Source: Sneathiella sp. HT1-7
Lineage (GTDB): Bacteria > Pseudomonadota > Alphaproteobacteria > Sneathiellales > Sneathiellaceae
Direction of reading: 5' to 3'
Assembly (NCBI RefSeq): GCF_020731145.1
Contig: NZ_JAJFZN010000001.1
Coordinates: forward strand, 434,001-498,000
DNA: 64,000 nt
Shown: positions 51,932-61,812 of the stretch, in pieces
Numbering within the stretch: position 1 is the first letter of the stretch
Layout: each line of letters begins with the position of its first letter
The notes under the pieces: model-generated
Databases searched by the model: none
What the model was told of the DNA's origin: nothing
What the model saw: the letters and a program-made list of their open reading frames with translations, nothing else
Program-made: the position numbers and the translations under genes

Positions 51932-52312
51932 TTATCCCCCGAGGGCCAGTTTCAATATTGCGAGCGCTGCGGACAGGCCGACGATCGCGCAGAAAAAACT
52001 GTTAAGCAGTAACAGAAAAACTTTCGTGCTTTCTGTATGAATATAATCTTCAATAACAACCTGCATGCCGAGCTTGAGGTGGTAAAACATAGCCACAATC
52101 AGCAATAACATCACAATTGATATAAAGGGTTGCCCAAGCACGTAACGCACGTGGGTATAATCGGCACCGACCAGACTGATAAAGCAGCCTATCGCGATCA
52201 GAAATAGCGGGATCAGGGCGATAGCAGTCACCTTTTGATGCCACCAATGTGTCGTGCCTTCTTTCGCAGAACCTAAACCGCGGACATTTTTAAGAGGGGC
52301 TCTCATTCCCAT
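51932..52312 (-). CDS. sdhD: Succinate dehydrogenase membrane anchor subunit D
   Basis: Three-helix membrane anchor of 126 residues. The heme-ligand region [17 protein letters not shown] is recognisable (about residues 78-94), and the start has the [20 protein letters not shown] motif typical of alphaproteobacterial SdhD. Three bases after sdhC. Confidence 0.94.
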   Translation of the reverse strand: MGMRAPLKNVRGLGSAKEGTTHWWHQKVTAIALIPLFLIAIGCFISLVGADYTHVRYVLGQPFISIVMLLLIVAMFYHLKLGMQVVIEDYIHTESTKVFLLLLNSFFCAIVGLSAALAILKLALGG

Positions 52313-52315
52313 AGC

Positions 52316-52705
52316 TCAAGCTCCCATAGCGTAGGCGATAATCCAGGTGAGCAGGGTCAGAACGATAGAGGCAATAATCGCCGCCATGCCAGACTTCCGC
52401 ATGGTCGGCAGCTCAAATCCCTGACCCATATCCCAGAAGAGATGGCGAATTCCATTGCAGAGGTGATAGAACAGCGACCAAGTAAAACCAAACAGAATGA
52501 TCTGTCCAAACCAGGAGGTCGTAAACGCCGTAACCGTGGCGTATGCCTCTGGTCCTGCGGCAACCGCAATCAGCCACCATGCCAGCAATAACGTCCCCAC
52601 CCCGAGAGCGATACCTGTCGCGCGATGTGTTATTGAGGTAACCATCGTGATCTGCGGCTTATAGATCTGCAGATGTGGCGACAATGGTCTTTCAATTTTC
52701 GCCAT
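52316..52705 (-). CDS. sdhC: Succinate dehydrogenase cytochrome b556 subunit
   Basis: Three-helix anchor of 129 residues. The start RPLSPHLQIYKPQITMVTS with the quinone-site Ser and His (SITHRATG), and the second-helix heme-ligand FYHLCNGIRHLFWD are present. First gene of sdhCDAB, with a good candidate promoter 57 bases upstream. Confidence 0.95.
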   Translation of the reverse strand: MAKIERPLSPHLQIYKPQITMVTSITHRATGIALGVGTLLLAWWLIAVAAGPEAYATVTAFTTSWFGQIILFGFTWSLFYHLCNGIRHLFWDMGQGFELPTMRKSGMAAIIASIVLTLLTWIIAYAMGA

Positions 52706-52761
52706 TTGGAAGTCTTTCTCGCTGATAAAATTCCGAATATTCTTATTGTTTTTTGCCGAGG

Positions 52762-52789
52762 AGTTTAATCCCCAACCATCTCAAGTCAA
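52762..52789 (-). promoter_or_regulatory. Candidate sigma70 promoter for sdhCDAB
   Basis: On the minus strand TTGACT (52784-52789) and TAAACT (52762-52767) are separated by 16 bases, 57 bases upstream of sdhC. This would let sdh be expressed apart from the preceding mch gene, although readthrough is possible. Confidence 0.5.
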
Positions 52790-52805
52790 TAGAACTATAT
52801 ACTTA

Positions 52806-53870
52806 TTACACCTCGAGAGTCCCTTTTGGCAAGACCGCCCAATAATCAATATCAAGCACAACGGCGGGATCGCGCTTTCCGTCATCTTGCTTATCAGGAA
52901 AACCTTCACAAGAAGTGTCTTTTGTCGCGATTGTTCGAATACGAAGCGCGCCCGCCGTTGGACTATCGGCAAGCTCAGATTTTTCCAGAATTTCGCTCCA
53001 GGCGTAGATGGTGTGACCCGCAAATGTTGGCGCTGTATGGGATCCCCCATTGATCGCGCCGATTAGCTGGGCATTCCCGAGGCCATTGAAAGAAAGGGCG
53101 CGCGCCAGGCTGATAATATGACCGCCGTAAATCAGGCGGCGGCCAAAACGATCATTCTGCATCTGATGCTGGTTGAAATGGACCTTGGCGGTGTTCTGGT
53201 AGAGCCGTGTCGCCATCATATGCTCGGCTTCTTCAATCGTCATGCCATCGACATGGTCGATTTTTTCACCTACTTCGTAATCTTCGAAATAGTGTGGCGA
53301 CCCGGCAAGAGTTGCGTCATAGCCAGAGAAATCAATTCCCTGAGGCAAAGAAATCTGCGCGGGATCAACTCGATCCGGCAAGTCCGGCACAACGTCTTCT
53401 GGTGCGGGGGCATTTTCATCCTTTTTACGGACCATCACCCATCGCACATAATCAAGCACGATCGCGCCCATCTGATTGGTTCCCGTGGAGCGGACATAGA
53501 CAACGCCAGTCTTGCCATTGGAATTTTCCTTAAGGCCAATTACCGTTGAACTTGTCCTGACCGTATCGCCCGGAAAAACCGGCGTCTTGAACTGCACATC
53601 CGCATAGCCAAGGTTGGCAACTGCATTCAGGGAAACATCGGGAACTGTCTTTCCAAAGACGATATGAAAGACCAGAAGATCATCAACTGGAGCGGCTTCA
53701 AGCCCGCAATCCATGGCAAAGCTATCCGCCGATTGCAGCGCAAAACGCCCGCCGTAAAGCGCCGTATAGAGCGATACATCACCTTCGGTAATAGTGCGCG
53801 GGGTGGCATGATCAAGCACTTGCCCGATTTTGAAGTCTTCGAAGTAATTTCCGGGATTGGTTTTACTCAT
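52806..53870 (-). CDS. mch: Mesaconyl-CoA hydratase (MaoC family, double hotdog)
   Basis: Hydrates mesaconyl-CoA to beta-methylmalyl-CoA, a step of the ethylmalonyl-CoA pathway of acetate assimilation. The 354-residue protein has two MaoC/hotdog halves (about 10-165 and 185-345). The stretches TNPGNYFEDFKIGQ, HATPRTITEGDVSLYTALYG, FHIVFGKTVPDVSLNA and YVRWVMVRKKDENAP agree closely with the Rhodobacter enzyme as remembered. Found 15 bases after the malyl-CoA thioesterase/lyase gene, which supports the pathway assignment. An alternative name is mcd. Confidence 0.87.
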   Translation of the reverse strand: MSKTNPGNYFEDFKIGQVLDHATPRTITEGDVSLYTALYGGRFALQSADSFAMDCGLEAAPVDDLLVFHIVFGKTVPDVSLNAVANLGYADVQFKTPVFPGDTVRTSSTVIGLKENSNGKTGVVYVRSTGTNQMGAIVLDYVRWVMVRKKDENAPAPEDVVPDLPDRVDPAQISLPQGIDFSGYDATLAGSPHYFEDYEVGEKIDHVDGMTIEEAEHMMATRLYQNTAKVHFNQHQMQNDRFGRRLIYGGHIISLARALSFNGLGNAQLIGAINGGSHTAPTFAGHTIYAWSEILEKSELADSPTAGALRIRTIATKDTSCEGFPDKQDDGKRDPAVVLDIDYWAVLPKGTLEV

Positions 53871-53885
53871 CGAATTCCCCTCCCT

Positions 53886-54761
53886 TTACTCGGCAGCGGC
53901 CGCAATGGCATCCGCCATGGCAACTTTTGCTTTCGCGATTTCAACATGAAGGTTTTCGACAAGTTTACCGTCGACCAGAACAACGCCCTTACCTTCTTTT
54001 TCGGCGGCTTCAAACGCCTCGATGACTTTTCGGGAATGCGCCACCTCCTCTTCGGAAGGAGCGAAGACTTCATTTGTCGGGGCGAGCTGCTTCGGGTGGA
54101 TCAATGTTTTGCCATCAAACCCAAGCTCCACGCCCTGCTCACAGGACTCACGAAAACCATCCTCATCAGCAAGATCAAGATAAACACCGTCCAGAACCGT
54201 AAGGCCATAGGCACGCCCCGTGAGAAGGCAAAGCCCGAACGAAGTAATCACCGGAAGGCGCATCGGCGTATGCTGTGCCTGCAATTCCTTAACAAGATCA
54301 GAAGTGCCCATAACGAAGCAGTCAACACGCGGGCTGGCGGAAGCAATTTCTTCTGCTTTCAGAATACCGAGCGGCGTCTCCATCATGCACCAGATTGTCG
54401 TCTTTTCCGGTGCACCAGCATCCGTCATAATTTTTTCGAGTTTCTGAACTTGGTCCGCACTTTCAACCTTGGGAAGCAGGATTGCGTCGGGACCTGCTTT
54501 GGCGGCCGCAATAATGTCATCTTCCCCCCAAGGGGTATCAAGTCCGTTGACCCGAATGATGATTTCGCGATTGCCATAGTCACCTGAGGCCGCGTTAGCG
54601 CAGACGATGTCGCGGGCCTCTCCCTTAGCGTCGGGGGCCACCGCGTCTTCAAGATCAAGGATAAGTGCATCTGCGACAAGTGTCTTTGCTTTTTCCTGAG
54701 CGCGGGCGTTGGAGCCCGGCATATAAAGAACCGAACGGCGGGGGCGAATGTTTTTTGTCAT
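53886..54761 (-). CDS. mcl2: (3S)-malyl-CoA thioesterase / CoA ester lyase (Mcl2-like)
   Basis: CitE-like TIM-barrel protein of 291 residues. RRSVLYMPGSNARAQEKA, ADALILDLEDAVAPD, RVNGLDTPWGEDD, MMETPLGIL and GFDGKTLIHPKQLAPTNEVF are family motifs with the acidic magnesium ligands. Length, the SVLYMPGS start and the FGLCLLTGRAYGLT stretch fit the Mcl2 malyl-CoA thioesterase better than the longer Mcl1 lyase. It would release malate from malyl-CoA in the ethylmalonyl-CoA pathway. A lyase role cannot be excluded by eye. First gene of the mcl2-mch pair. Confidence 0.8.
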   Translation of the reverse strand: MTKNIRPRRSVLYMPGSNARAQEKAKTLVADALILDLEDAVAPDAKGEARDIVCANAASGDYGNREIIIRVNGLDTPWGEDDIIAAAKAGPDAILLPKVESADQVQKLEKIMTDAGAPEKTTIWCMMETPLGILKAEEIASASPRVDCFVMGTSDLVKELQAQHTPMRLPVITSFGLCLLTGRAYGLTVLDGVYLDLADEDGFRESCEQGVELGFDGKTLIHPKQLAPTNEVFAPSEEEVAHSRKVIEAFEAAEKEGKGVVLVDGKLVENLHVEIAKAKVAMADAIAAAAE

Positions 54762-54902
54762 TGTTAGTCCCTCGGGCGCGACGCCCTATTCAAAAATCTT
54801 CAGCAAATTAAGTGATGCGGGCCGCATCATAAAGGGTTTTTATTGCGACGCAACAATTAGGAAGAAAAATGCTTGCGTTTCACATACCGACGGATCGATG
54901 CG

Positions 54903-56207
54903 TCATTGCTGCATCTCCACGGCGCCTACATCTAGCCCTTTTCCAGACGGTCGGGAGTTGCCAAAATAATCGACTGTCATTTTCGGGTCGGGCTCCCCGT
55001 TGTCAATAACCTCACTATCCTCTGGCAAACGAAGATCTCCGTCGTCGATGTCAACAAACACATCATCCAAATCGTCAATTTCAATATTGCCGAAACGCTC
55101 AACGCCTTCACCTTCGATTTTTATTTCATTCGCGACGTTATTGGCAACGAGACTGGCGTCCGCCGGATCACCTTCCGAAACGGAGATGATCGTGATCGTG
55201 GCGGGGCCGGGTGGAAAATAGTCGATATCCATCACTGTGTTATTCTTTATCCGGACATTCCGCGCACCGAAAACCGATATTCCATGCCAATTGTCGACGG
55301 CGATAATATTATTTTCGATGGTCCAATCTTCATAGACGCCATCAAACATCCCTATCCCTTCAAGTTTGCAAACAAAGGGCTGATTAAAGTCTTCAAAATT
55401 CAGAATTAGATTACGGCGAAAGGTCACATCTTTGATTACGCCGGTCCCAGGCCGCCCGTCCGCGCCGGTTGACCATGACTGAAACCCGTCAGAATGGTTC
55501 GAGTTTACCTGATAGCAGTTTTTTACCACATTCTCTTCAAACAGACTATGATCGCCCAAACCACGCAACCCGTCGCCGGAGAAATTCTTCACTTCGTTGT
55601 TTGCGACAATGCTATGCTTACCGAGCGTAGAAATTCCGAAGTTCACATTGCTGATTTTGTTATTGCGAATGTCCGCATACTCCGCCTCCGAAAATATTCC
55701 GTCCAGCGCCTTTTCATTCCAGTCGTCCGTTGACCAATCAGAAATATCCTCAACCGTATAAATGGTGAAGCTGTCAATTTTGATATGACGAGAATTCTTG
55801 TCGATACGGACATGATATCTTTCGCCCGGTTCTCGAAGGCCTTCCGACGTCACGGTGAAGCCTGTCAAAGACCAGTTGGCGCTTCCTTTAATCTCTACAT
55901 TCTCGAATATTGCTTGCTGACCTTCGGCGACAACGACCGATGTCATCTCGGACATTTCCCTGTTCTGAATGAGAAGTCGGCCATACACTCCTCCCGCCAG
56001 AATCACTCTATCGCCAGCCTGGATAGTATTTTCATCCAAAACCTCCTGCAAATCAGACCATGGCGATACGGCACTTCCATCTGCCGCCCCTCCCGCCGAA
56101 CTCGGATTCACGAAATGATCCCGTGCCAGAGCTTGAGAGATCAATGATAGGGTAACCACAAGAATGACAAAGAGAGTTCCGCTGATTTTCAGAGTATGTG
56201 CCGTCAT
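54903..56207 (-). CDS. Secreted right-handed parallel beta-helix protein
   Basis: A 434-residue exported protein. A signal peptide (about residues 1-28, ending SQALARD) is followed by FVNPSSAGGAADGSAVSPWS and a long series of NN/N-V-turn strands (for example YADIRNNKISNVNFGIST, TIENNIIAVDNWHGISV), typical of parallel beta-helix folds as in pectate lyases and PL6-type enzymes. The C-terminal part is very acidic (IDDLDDVFVDIDDGD) and ends SGKGLDVGAVEMQQ. The GGAGG site seven bases before the ATG at 56207 decides the start; the open frame upstream to 56252 is rejected. Function is unknown; polysaccharide binding or cleavage is plausible. Confidence 0.85.
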   Translation of the reverse strand: MTAHTLKISGTLFVILVVTLSLISQALARDHFVNPSSAGGAADGSAVSPWSDLQEVLDENTIQAGDRVILAGGVYGRLLIQNREMSEMTSVVVAEGQQAIFENVEIKGSANWSLTGFTVTSEGLREPGERYHVRIDKNSRHIKIDSFTIYTVEDISDWSTDDWNEKALDGIFSEAEYADIRNNKISNVNFGISTLGKHSIVANNEVKNFSGDGLRGLGDHSLFEENVVKNCYQVNSNHSDGFQSWSTGADGRPGTGVIKDVTFRRNLILNFEDFNQPFVCKLEGIGMFDGVYEDWTIENNIIAVDNWHGISVFGARNVRIKNNTVMDIDYFPPGPATITIISVSEGDPADASLVANNVANEIKIEGEGVERFGNIEIDDLDDVFVDIDDGDLRLPEDSEVIDNGEPDPKMTVDYFGNSRPSGKGLDVGAVEMQQ

Positions 56208-56286
56208 AACGACCTCCGGAGATTGTAAACAGCCGCACAGCTGTTTTAACATTCCAAAAGACTATGACAACCGCCAAAAATGAACA

Positions 56287-56325
56287 AGCCGGGCTGACGC
56301 AAAATTTAGCTGCGTCAACCCGGCT
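56287..56325 (-). terminator. Terminator after asd
   Basis: A 15-base-pair stem with one mismatch (AGCCGGG and TGACGCA arms) around a nine-base loop, 22 bases after the asd stop. The tail on the minus strand is TTGTTCATTTTT. It may act on transcripts from both sides. Confidence 0.8.
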
Positions 56326-56346
56326 CGTTTTAGGTCTTTAGAGCGA

Positions 56347-57369
56347 CTAGGCCGCCTTTTTTAAATATTCGCGTCCTACCAGTTCCGCAATCTGAACTGT
56401 ATTCAAGGCCGCACCCTTACGAAGATTGTCCGAGACACACCACAGGTTGATACCGTTCTCAATCGTGGCATCATCGCGAATACGCGAGATAAAGGTAGCG
56501 TAGTCCCCGACACATTCAACTGGTGTTACATACCCGTTTTCTTCAGGGTTATCGACAACCATAATGCCCGGTGACTCGCGCAGGATTTCCCGCGCGCGAT
56601 CCGCGCTCAACTCGTTTTCGAACTCGATATTGATGCTTTCGGCATGGCCGACGAATGTTGGCACCCGCACACAAGTCGCCGTCAACTTGATCTTCGGATC
56701 GATAATCTTCTTGGTTTCGACCATCATCTTCCATTCTTCCTTGGTATAACGGTCGTCCATGAAGACATCGATATGCGGGATCACGTTAAACGCGATCTGC
56801 TTGGTGAATTTTGACGGGGTCGGCGTATCATTCACATAGATGCCCTTGGTCTGGGTAAACAATTCGTCCATTGCCTCGTTGCCCGCACCGGACGTCGACT
56901 GATAGGTCGAAACCACGACGCGCTTGATAACGGCCGCATCATGCAAAGGCTTCAGCGCCACGACAAGCTGTGCGGTCGAGCAATTTGGGTTCGCGATAAT
57001 GTTCTTTCGGGTATATCCCGCGGCATCCTGCGGATTAACCTCCGGTACAATCAAGGGCACGTCCGGGTCCATACGAAAGTGCGAGGAGTTATCAATGACT
57101 ATGCATCCCTGCGCAGCCGCAATCGGAGCGAATTTCGCCGACACCGTACCGCCTGCGGAAAAGAGAGCGAAATCCGTTCCCGTGAAGTTAAAATCATCCA
57201 GAGCTTTCACCTTCAGCGTTTTATCGCCAAAGGAAACTTCGCGTCCAACAGAACGTTTCGACGCGAGCGCGATAACTTCCGTCACCGGAAATTGTCTTTC
57301 ATGCAAAATATTCAGCATTTCACGGCCCACATTCCCAGTGGCGCCGACTACCGCAACTCTGTATCCCAT
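56347..57369 (-). CDS. asd: Aspartate-semialdehyde dehydrogenase
   Basis: NADPH-dependent reduction of aspartyl phosphate for lysine, methionine and threonine synthesis. NADP-binding VVGATGNVGREML (7-19), catalytic Cys130 in NPNCSTAQL, and the substrate-binding His in FVGHAESIN are present. The 340 residues are the standard for this type. It lies 70 bases after leuB on the same strand and ends at a strong hairpin. Confidence 0.96.
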   Translation of the reverse strand: MGYRVAVVGATGNVGREMLNILHERQFPVTEVIALASKRSVGREVSFGDKTLKVKALDDFNFTGTDFALFSAGGTVSAKFAPIAAAQGCIVIDNSSHFRMDPDVPLIVPEVNPQDAAGYTRKNIIANPNCSTAQLVVALKPLHDAAVIKRVVVSTYQSTSGAGNEAMDELFTQTKGIYVNDTPTPSKFTKQIAFNVIPHIDVFMDDRYTKEEWKMMVETKKIIDPKIKLTATCVRVPTFVGHAESINIEFENELSADRAREILRESPGIMVVDNPEENGYVTPVECVGDYATFISRIRDDATIENGINLWCVSDNLRKGAALNTVQIAELVGREYLKKAA

Positions 57370-57439
57370 GATCTTAATCTCTTCTATTTCCCGGCATCTC
57401 TGCGCCGGGGGTTAAATCAAACGCGCAATATAGCAGGAA

Positions 57440-58552
57440 CTAACCGTTTGCCTTGTCCAACTCCCGGATAATGGCATCACCCATTTCCGTGGTTGATACC
57501 TGCGTCATGCCCGCTGACATGATATCGCCAGTGCGAATGCCACTTGCAAGCACTTTTTGCACTGCCTCTTCCACAAGATCCGCTTCACCGTCCATATCGA
57601 AGCTATAACGCAATGCCATGGCATAGGAGAGGATAGTGGCGATCGGATTAGCGATATTCTGACCCGCGATGTCCGGAGCGGAGCCATGAACTGGCTCATA
57701 GAGGGCTTTACGCCGTCCGGTTTCATCGATATCGCCAATAGACGCCGACGGCAGCATACCAAGGGAACCGGTCAGCATTGCCGCGCAATCGGAGAGAATG
57801 TCACCAAAAAGGTTATCAGTGACGATCACGTCAAACTGCTTGGGCTTACGAACGAGTTCCATTGCCGCCGCATCCGCGTACATATGGCTAAGTTCCACTT
57901 CCGGGAATTCCGTCTCGCCGATTTTCGTGACTTCCTCGCGCCAGAGAACGCCTGATTCCATCACATTGGCTTTTTCGCTGGAACACACGCGGTTATCGCG
58001 CTTCTTCGCCAGCTCAAAGGCAACGCGGGCAACCCGCTGAATTTCCGGTGTCGTGTAGACTTGGGTGTTCACACCACGGCGGATACCGTTACCGAGATCT
58101 TCGATCCCACGTGGTTCACCAAAATAAACACCGCCCGTCAACTCGCGCACGATCATAATGTCAAGGCCACTTACCAGTTCTGGCTTCAGGCTGGACGCAT
58201 CGACCAGCGCATCGAAACAGACTGCCGGGCGGAGGTTCGCAAAAAGCTCAAGATCTTTGCGCAGACGCAACAGACCACGCTCCGGCTTGATTGAAAAATC
58301 GAGGTTATCCCATTTCGGGCCGCCAACAGCTCCGAGCAAGACCGCATCCACATTCTGGGCCTTCTCAACGACTTCATCCGTAACCGGAATGCCGTGCTTG
58401 TCGATGGATGAACCGCCGACAAGATCTTCGTCAACATCGAAGGAAACGGCGCGGTTGTCCTCCATCCAGCTAACAATGCGGCGCACTTCGCCCATCGCTT
58501 CAGGGCCAATGCCGTCGCCGGGCAGGATCAACAGGGATTTATTTGATGCCAT
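57440..58552 (-). CDS. leuB: 3-isopropylmalate dehydrogenase
   Basis: Oxidative decarboxylation of 3-isopropylmalate in leucine synthesis. [16 protein letters not shown] at the start, [24 protein letters not shown] and [15 protein letters not shown] are the isocitrate/isopropylmalate dehydrogenase signatures with metal-binding Asp residues. The 370 residues are typical. Follows leuD by 33 bases. Confidence 0.96.
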   Translation of the reverse strand: MASNKSLLILPGDGIGPEAMGEVRRIVSWMEDNRAVSFDVDEDLVGGSSIDKHGIPVTDEVVEKAQNVDAVLLGAVGGPKWDNLDFSIKPERGLLRLRKDLELFANLRPAVCFDALVDASSLKPELVSGLDIMIVRELTGGVYFGEPRGIEDLGNGIRRGVNTQVYTTPEIQRVARVAFELAKKRDNRVCSSEKANVMESGVLWREEVTKIGETEFPEVELSHMYADAAAMELVRKPKQFDVIVTDNLFGDILSDCAAMLTGSLGMLPSASIGDIDETGRRKALYEPVHGSAPDIAGQNIANPIATILSYAMALRYSFDMDGEADLVEEAVQKVLASGIRTGDIMSAGMTQVSTTEMGDAIIRELDKANG

Positions 58553-58585
58553 AACAATTCACTCTCATAATAACCGGATCTCAGA

Positions 58586-59191
58586 TTACAGCCAAGGCTG
58601 CTGCATTTTGCGGGTTTCTTCATATTCCGCGACTTTGTCTTCCTTTTTCATGGTCAACCCAATTTCATCAAGGCCCGTCAACAGGCAATGCTTGTTAAAA
58701 TGGTCGATCTCAAAATGAATGACACCGCCGTCTGGTCCCCGGATTTCCTGAGCCTCCAGATCGATAGAAATTGTCGCATTGGCGCCGCGCTCCGCATCTT
58801 CCATTAGTTTACTGAGATCTTCAGGCGATACCTCAATCGGCAAAATTCCATTGCGGAAGCAGTTATTATGAAAGATATCGGCAAAACTTGTGGAAATCAC
58901 ACAGCGGACTCCGAAATCTAGTAATGCCCACGGTGCATGCTCGCGGCTAGACCCACAGCCAAAGTTATCGCCTGCCACAAGAATTTCAGCGTTGCGATAG
59001 GCTGGCTGATTAAGGACAAAATCCTCTACTTCGGTACCATCATCATTATAGCGCATTTCAGCAAACAGGTTTTTCCCGAGGCCTTTTCGCTGAATGGTTT
59101 TCAAATACTGCTTGGGAATGATCATATCGGTATCGATATTGACCAAAGGCATTGGCGCGGCAACCGCCGTGAGCTTATTGAATTTTTCCAT
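58586..59191 (-). CDS. leuD: 3-isopropylmalate dehydratase small subunit
   Basis: Swivelling-domain subunit of isopropylmalate isomerase, forming a complex with LeuC. The [18 protein letters not shown] and [16 protein letters not shown] signatures are complete. The 201-residue length is standard. Lies 11 bases after leuC. Confidence 0.96.
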   Translation of the reverse strand: MEKFNKLTAVAAPMPLVNIDTDMIIPKQYLKTIQRKGLGKNLFAEMRYNDDGTEVEDFVLNQPAYRNAEILVAGDNFGCGSSREHAPWALLDFGVRCVISTSFADIFHNNCFRNGILPIEVSPEDLSKLMEDAERGANATISIDLEAQEIRGPDGGVIHFEIDHFNKHCLLTGLDEIGLTMKKEDKVAEYEETRKMQQPWL

Positions 59192-59202
59192 TTTCTTATT
59201 CC

Positions 59203-60609
59203 TTATCCCAGGTCCCGCACGTCTGTCAGATGACCGGTCACGGCCGCAGCTGCGGCCATCGCAGGGCTCACCAGATGGGTCCGTCCGCCTTGTCCCTGAC
59301 GCCCCTCAAAGTTCCGGTTGGACGTTGACGCACAACGATCACCCGGCGCGAGCTTGTCCGGGTTCATGGCCAGACACATGGAACAACCCGGCTGACGCCA
59401 TTCAAATCCCGCGGCCTCGAATATCTTGTCGAGACCTTCGTCTTCTGCCTGAATTTTGACCAGTCCGGATCCCGGAACGATAATCGCGTTCACTGTATCC
59501 TTGACTTTCTTGCCCTCAACAATTTTCGCGACAGCACGCAAGTCTTCGATCCGGCCATTAGTGCAGGAGCCGATAAAAACGTGATCGACTTCGATATCGG
59601 AAAGCTTCATGCCGGCCGTCAGGCCCATATATTTAAGCGCCCGCTCAGCCGCACCGCGCTTGCCCTCATCCGCAAAATCACTGGGCGCAGGGACTGAGCC
59701 TGTGATTGGCAGCGCGTCTTCCGGGCTGGTGCCCCATGTCACATACGGAATCAACTCACTCGCGTCGAGTTCCACCTCCGTATCGAAATACGCGCCCTCG
59801 TCAGAATTCAGCGTCTTCCAATACGCGACGGCCTGCTCGTACGTGCCGGCCTTTGGGGCATAAGGGCGACCCTTGATATATTCAAAAGTGGTTTCGTCGG
59901 GCGCAATCAGTCCGGCCCGGGCGCCCGCCTCGATCGTCATATTACAGAGCGTCATCCGCCCTTCCATGGAAAGCGCGCGGATAGCATCACCAGCATATTC
60001 GATCACATGACCGGTGCCGCCCGCCGTTCCAATCTTGCCAATAATGGCAAGGGCAATATCTTTCGCTGTCACACCGGGAGGTAAATCACCACTGACGGTT
60101 ACCCGCATGTTCTTGGCTTTTTCCTGAACCAGTGTCTGGGTGGCCAGCACATGCTCAACTTCGGAGGTTCCGATGCCATGCGCCAGAGAACCAAAAGCAC
60201 CATGGGTCGAGGTATGGGAATCACCACATACGATTGTCATGCCCGGCAGGGTCAATCCCTGCTCCGGCCCGATGATATGCACAATCCCGCGCCGGTCATC
60301 AGTCATGGAGAAATAGGGAATGCCGAATTCCGCCGTGTTTGCTTCCAGTGTATCTACCTGAAGCTTACTTTCGGGGTCGGTTATTCCCTTTTCGATATCC
60401 TTGGTCGGGACATTATGGTCGGCAACCGCAAAAGTTGCGTCGGGGCGGCGAACCTTGCGCCCCGCGACACGCAACCCTTCAAAGGCCTGCGGGCTGGTTA
60501 CTTCATGAACAAGATGACGGTCGATGTATAGAATATAGGCTTCGTCTTCCAGTTGATCCACAACGTGACTGTCCCAGATTTTATCGTACAAGGTTCTAGG
60601 GGTTCCCAT
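59203..60609 (-). CDS. leuC: 3-isopropylmalate dehydratase large subunit
   Basis: Aconitase-family subunit carrying a [4Fe-4S] cluster that converts 2- to 3-isopropylmalate. Cluster Cys ligands are in [12 protein letters not shown] and [28 protein letters not shown] is the family substrate segment. The 468 residues are typical. It lies 67 bases after rplS. Confidence 0.96.
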   Translation of the reverse strand: MGTPRTLYDKIWDSHVVDQLEDEAYILYIDRHLVHEVTSPQAFEGLRVAGRKVRRPDATFAVADHNVPTKDIEKGITDPESKLQVDTLEANTAEFGIPYFSMTDDRRGIVHIIGPEQGLTLPGMTIVCGDSHTSTHGAFGSLAHGIGTSEVEHVLATQTLVQEKAKNMRVTVSGDLPPGVTAKDIALAIIGKIGTAGGTGHVIEYAGDAIRALSMEGRMTLCNMTIEAGARAGLIAPDETTFEYIKGRPYAPKAGTYEQAVAYWKTLNSDEGAYFDTEVELDASELIPYVTWGTSPEDALPITGSVPAPSDFADEGKRGAAERALKYMGLTAGMKLSDIEVDHVFIGSCTNGRIEDLRAVAKIVEGKKVKDTVNAIIVPGSGLVKIQAEDEGLDKIFEAAGFEWRQPGCSMCLAMNPDKLAPGDRCASTSNRNFEGRQGQGGRTHLVSPAMAAAAAVTGHLTDVRDLG

Positions 60610-60676
60610 TTTCTATCCTCGCAATTCGTCAAATTTTCTTATTCATTCATATTCCGCAGGCACATCAATCGGCGAA

Positions 60677-61072
60677 CTATTCGCCACTTTTGCTGGCGTA
60701 ACGGTCTTCACGGCGTTCGCGGATACGGGCTTTCTTACCACGCAGTTCGCGAAGGTAATAAAGCTTCGCCCGACGCACAACGCCCTGACGGATCACTTCA
60801 ATACGGTCGATACGCGGAGAATAGAGCGGAAAAATACGCTCAACACCTTCACCGTAGGAAATTTTCCGAACTGTGAAGTTCGCATTGATGCCGCCGCCGT
60901 TACGGGCAATACAGACACCTTCAAAGGCTTGGATACGCTCACGCGTGCCCTCGACAACCTTCACATGCACCCGAAGGGAATCCCCGGGGCGAAACTCAGG
61001 CACAGGACGTTCTGCGGTGAGTTTCTCGATTTGCTCTTGCTCTAGCTTTTCAACCGTATTCATGGCTTTCAC
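60677..61072 (-). CDS. rplS: 50S ribosomal protein L19
   Basis: L19 at the subunit interface. A 131-residue protein with the conserved [19 protein letters not shown]-like core (residues 25-45) and the [24 protein letters not shown] segment split between 84 and 107. Slightly longer than the usual 115-125 by its C-terminal [11 protein letters not shown] tail. Seven bases after trmD in the classical rpsP-rimM-trmD-rplS operon. Confidence 0.96.
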   Translation of the reverse strand: MKAMNTVEKLEQEQIEKLTAERPVPEFRPGDSLRVHVKVVEGTRERIQAFEGVCIARNGGGINANFTVRKISYGEGVERIFPLYSPRIDRIEVIRQGVVRRAKLYYLRELRGKKARIRERREDRYASKSGE

Positions 61073-61079
61073 CCTTTTA

Positions 61080-61781
61080 TCAAAAATTACGCTTCCGACG
61101 GTCCCACAGGTCCCGCCTTCGTTCCTTGGTCAACTCTTCGGACTGGCGAAGTCGCCACTCCTTGATTTTCTCATGATGTCCCGAAAGCAGAACTTCCGGG
61201 ACCGCCCGGTCTTCCCAGACCGGTGGACGGGTGTAATGGGGATATTCCAATAACCCATCCGCAAAACTTTCTTCTTCCAGCGACTCACTGTTCCCGGTAA
61301 CACCGGGCAGCAGGCGAACCACCGCATCCAATAACGCCAACGCCGCAATCTCGCCGCCGGACAGGATGAAGTCGCCAAGGCTGACTTCTTCCACGTTGCG
61401 GGTTTCCAAAACCCTCTGATCCACACCTTCGAAGCGGCCGCAAACCATAACCGCGCCCGGCCCGTCCGCCAGTTCCCGAACAAAGGCCTGATCCATGACC
61501 CGGCCACGGGGGCTAAAATAGATCACCCGCGTAACATCTTCGGACGCTGCAAGAGCCGCATCAATCGCCGGGCCTAATACATCCGGTCGCATCACCATTC
61601 CGGCGCCGCCACCAAAAGGACTGTCATCAACATTGCGGTGCTTGCCAATGGCAAAATCGCGAATATCTCTGACCGTCAGGTCCCAGGCTTTCTCTTCAAG
61701 TCCCTTGCCCGCCAGGCTTAGGCCCAACGGCCCCGGAAACATCTCCGGGAAAAGGCTTAAAATATGGGCGGTCCAAACCAT
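61080..61781 (-). CDS. trmD: tRNA (guanine37-N1)-methyltransferase
   Basis: SPOUT methyltransferase that prevents frameshifting at G37 of tRNAs. [31 protein letters not shown] and the knot segment [15 protein letters not shown] are intact. The 233 residues are typical for alphaproteobacteria. Placed between rimM (31-base gap) and rplS. Confidence 0.96.
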   Translation of the reverse strand: MVWTAHILSLFPEMFPGPLGLSLAGKGLEEKAWDLTVRDIRDFAIGKHRNVDDSPFGGGAGMVMRPDVLGPAIDAALAASEDVTRVIYFSPRGRVMDQAFVRELADGPGAVMVCGRFEGVDQRVLETRNVEEVSLGDFILSGGEIAALALLDAVVRLLPGVTGNSESLEEESFADGLLEYPHYTRPPVWEDRAVPEVLLSGHHEKIKEWRLRQSEELTKERRRDLWDRRKRNF

Positions 61782-61812
61782 CCGCTATTCCCTTTTCCCA
61801 TCTCGATCCGCG

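Noticed and set aside
53664-54587. Open frame of 307 codons on the plus strand
   Set aside because: Runs antisense across both mch and mcl2; a single gene covering the reverse of two conserved genes is very unlikely.
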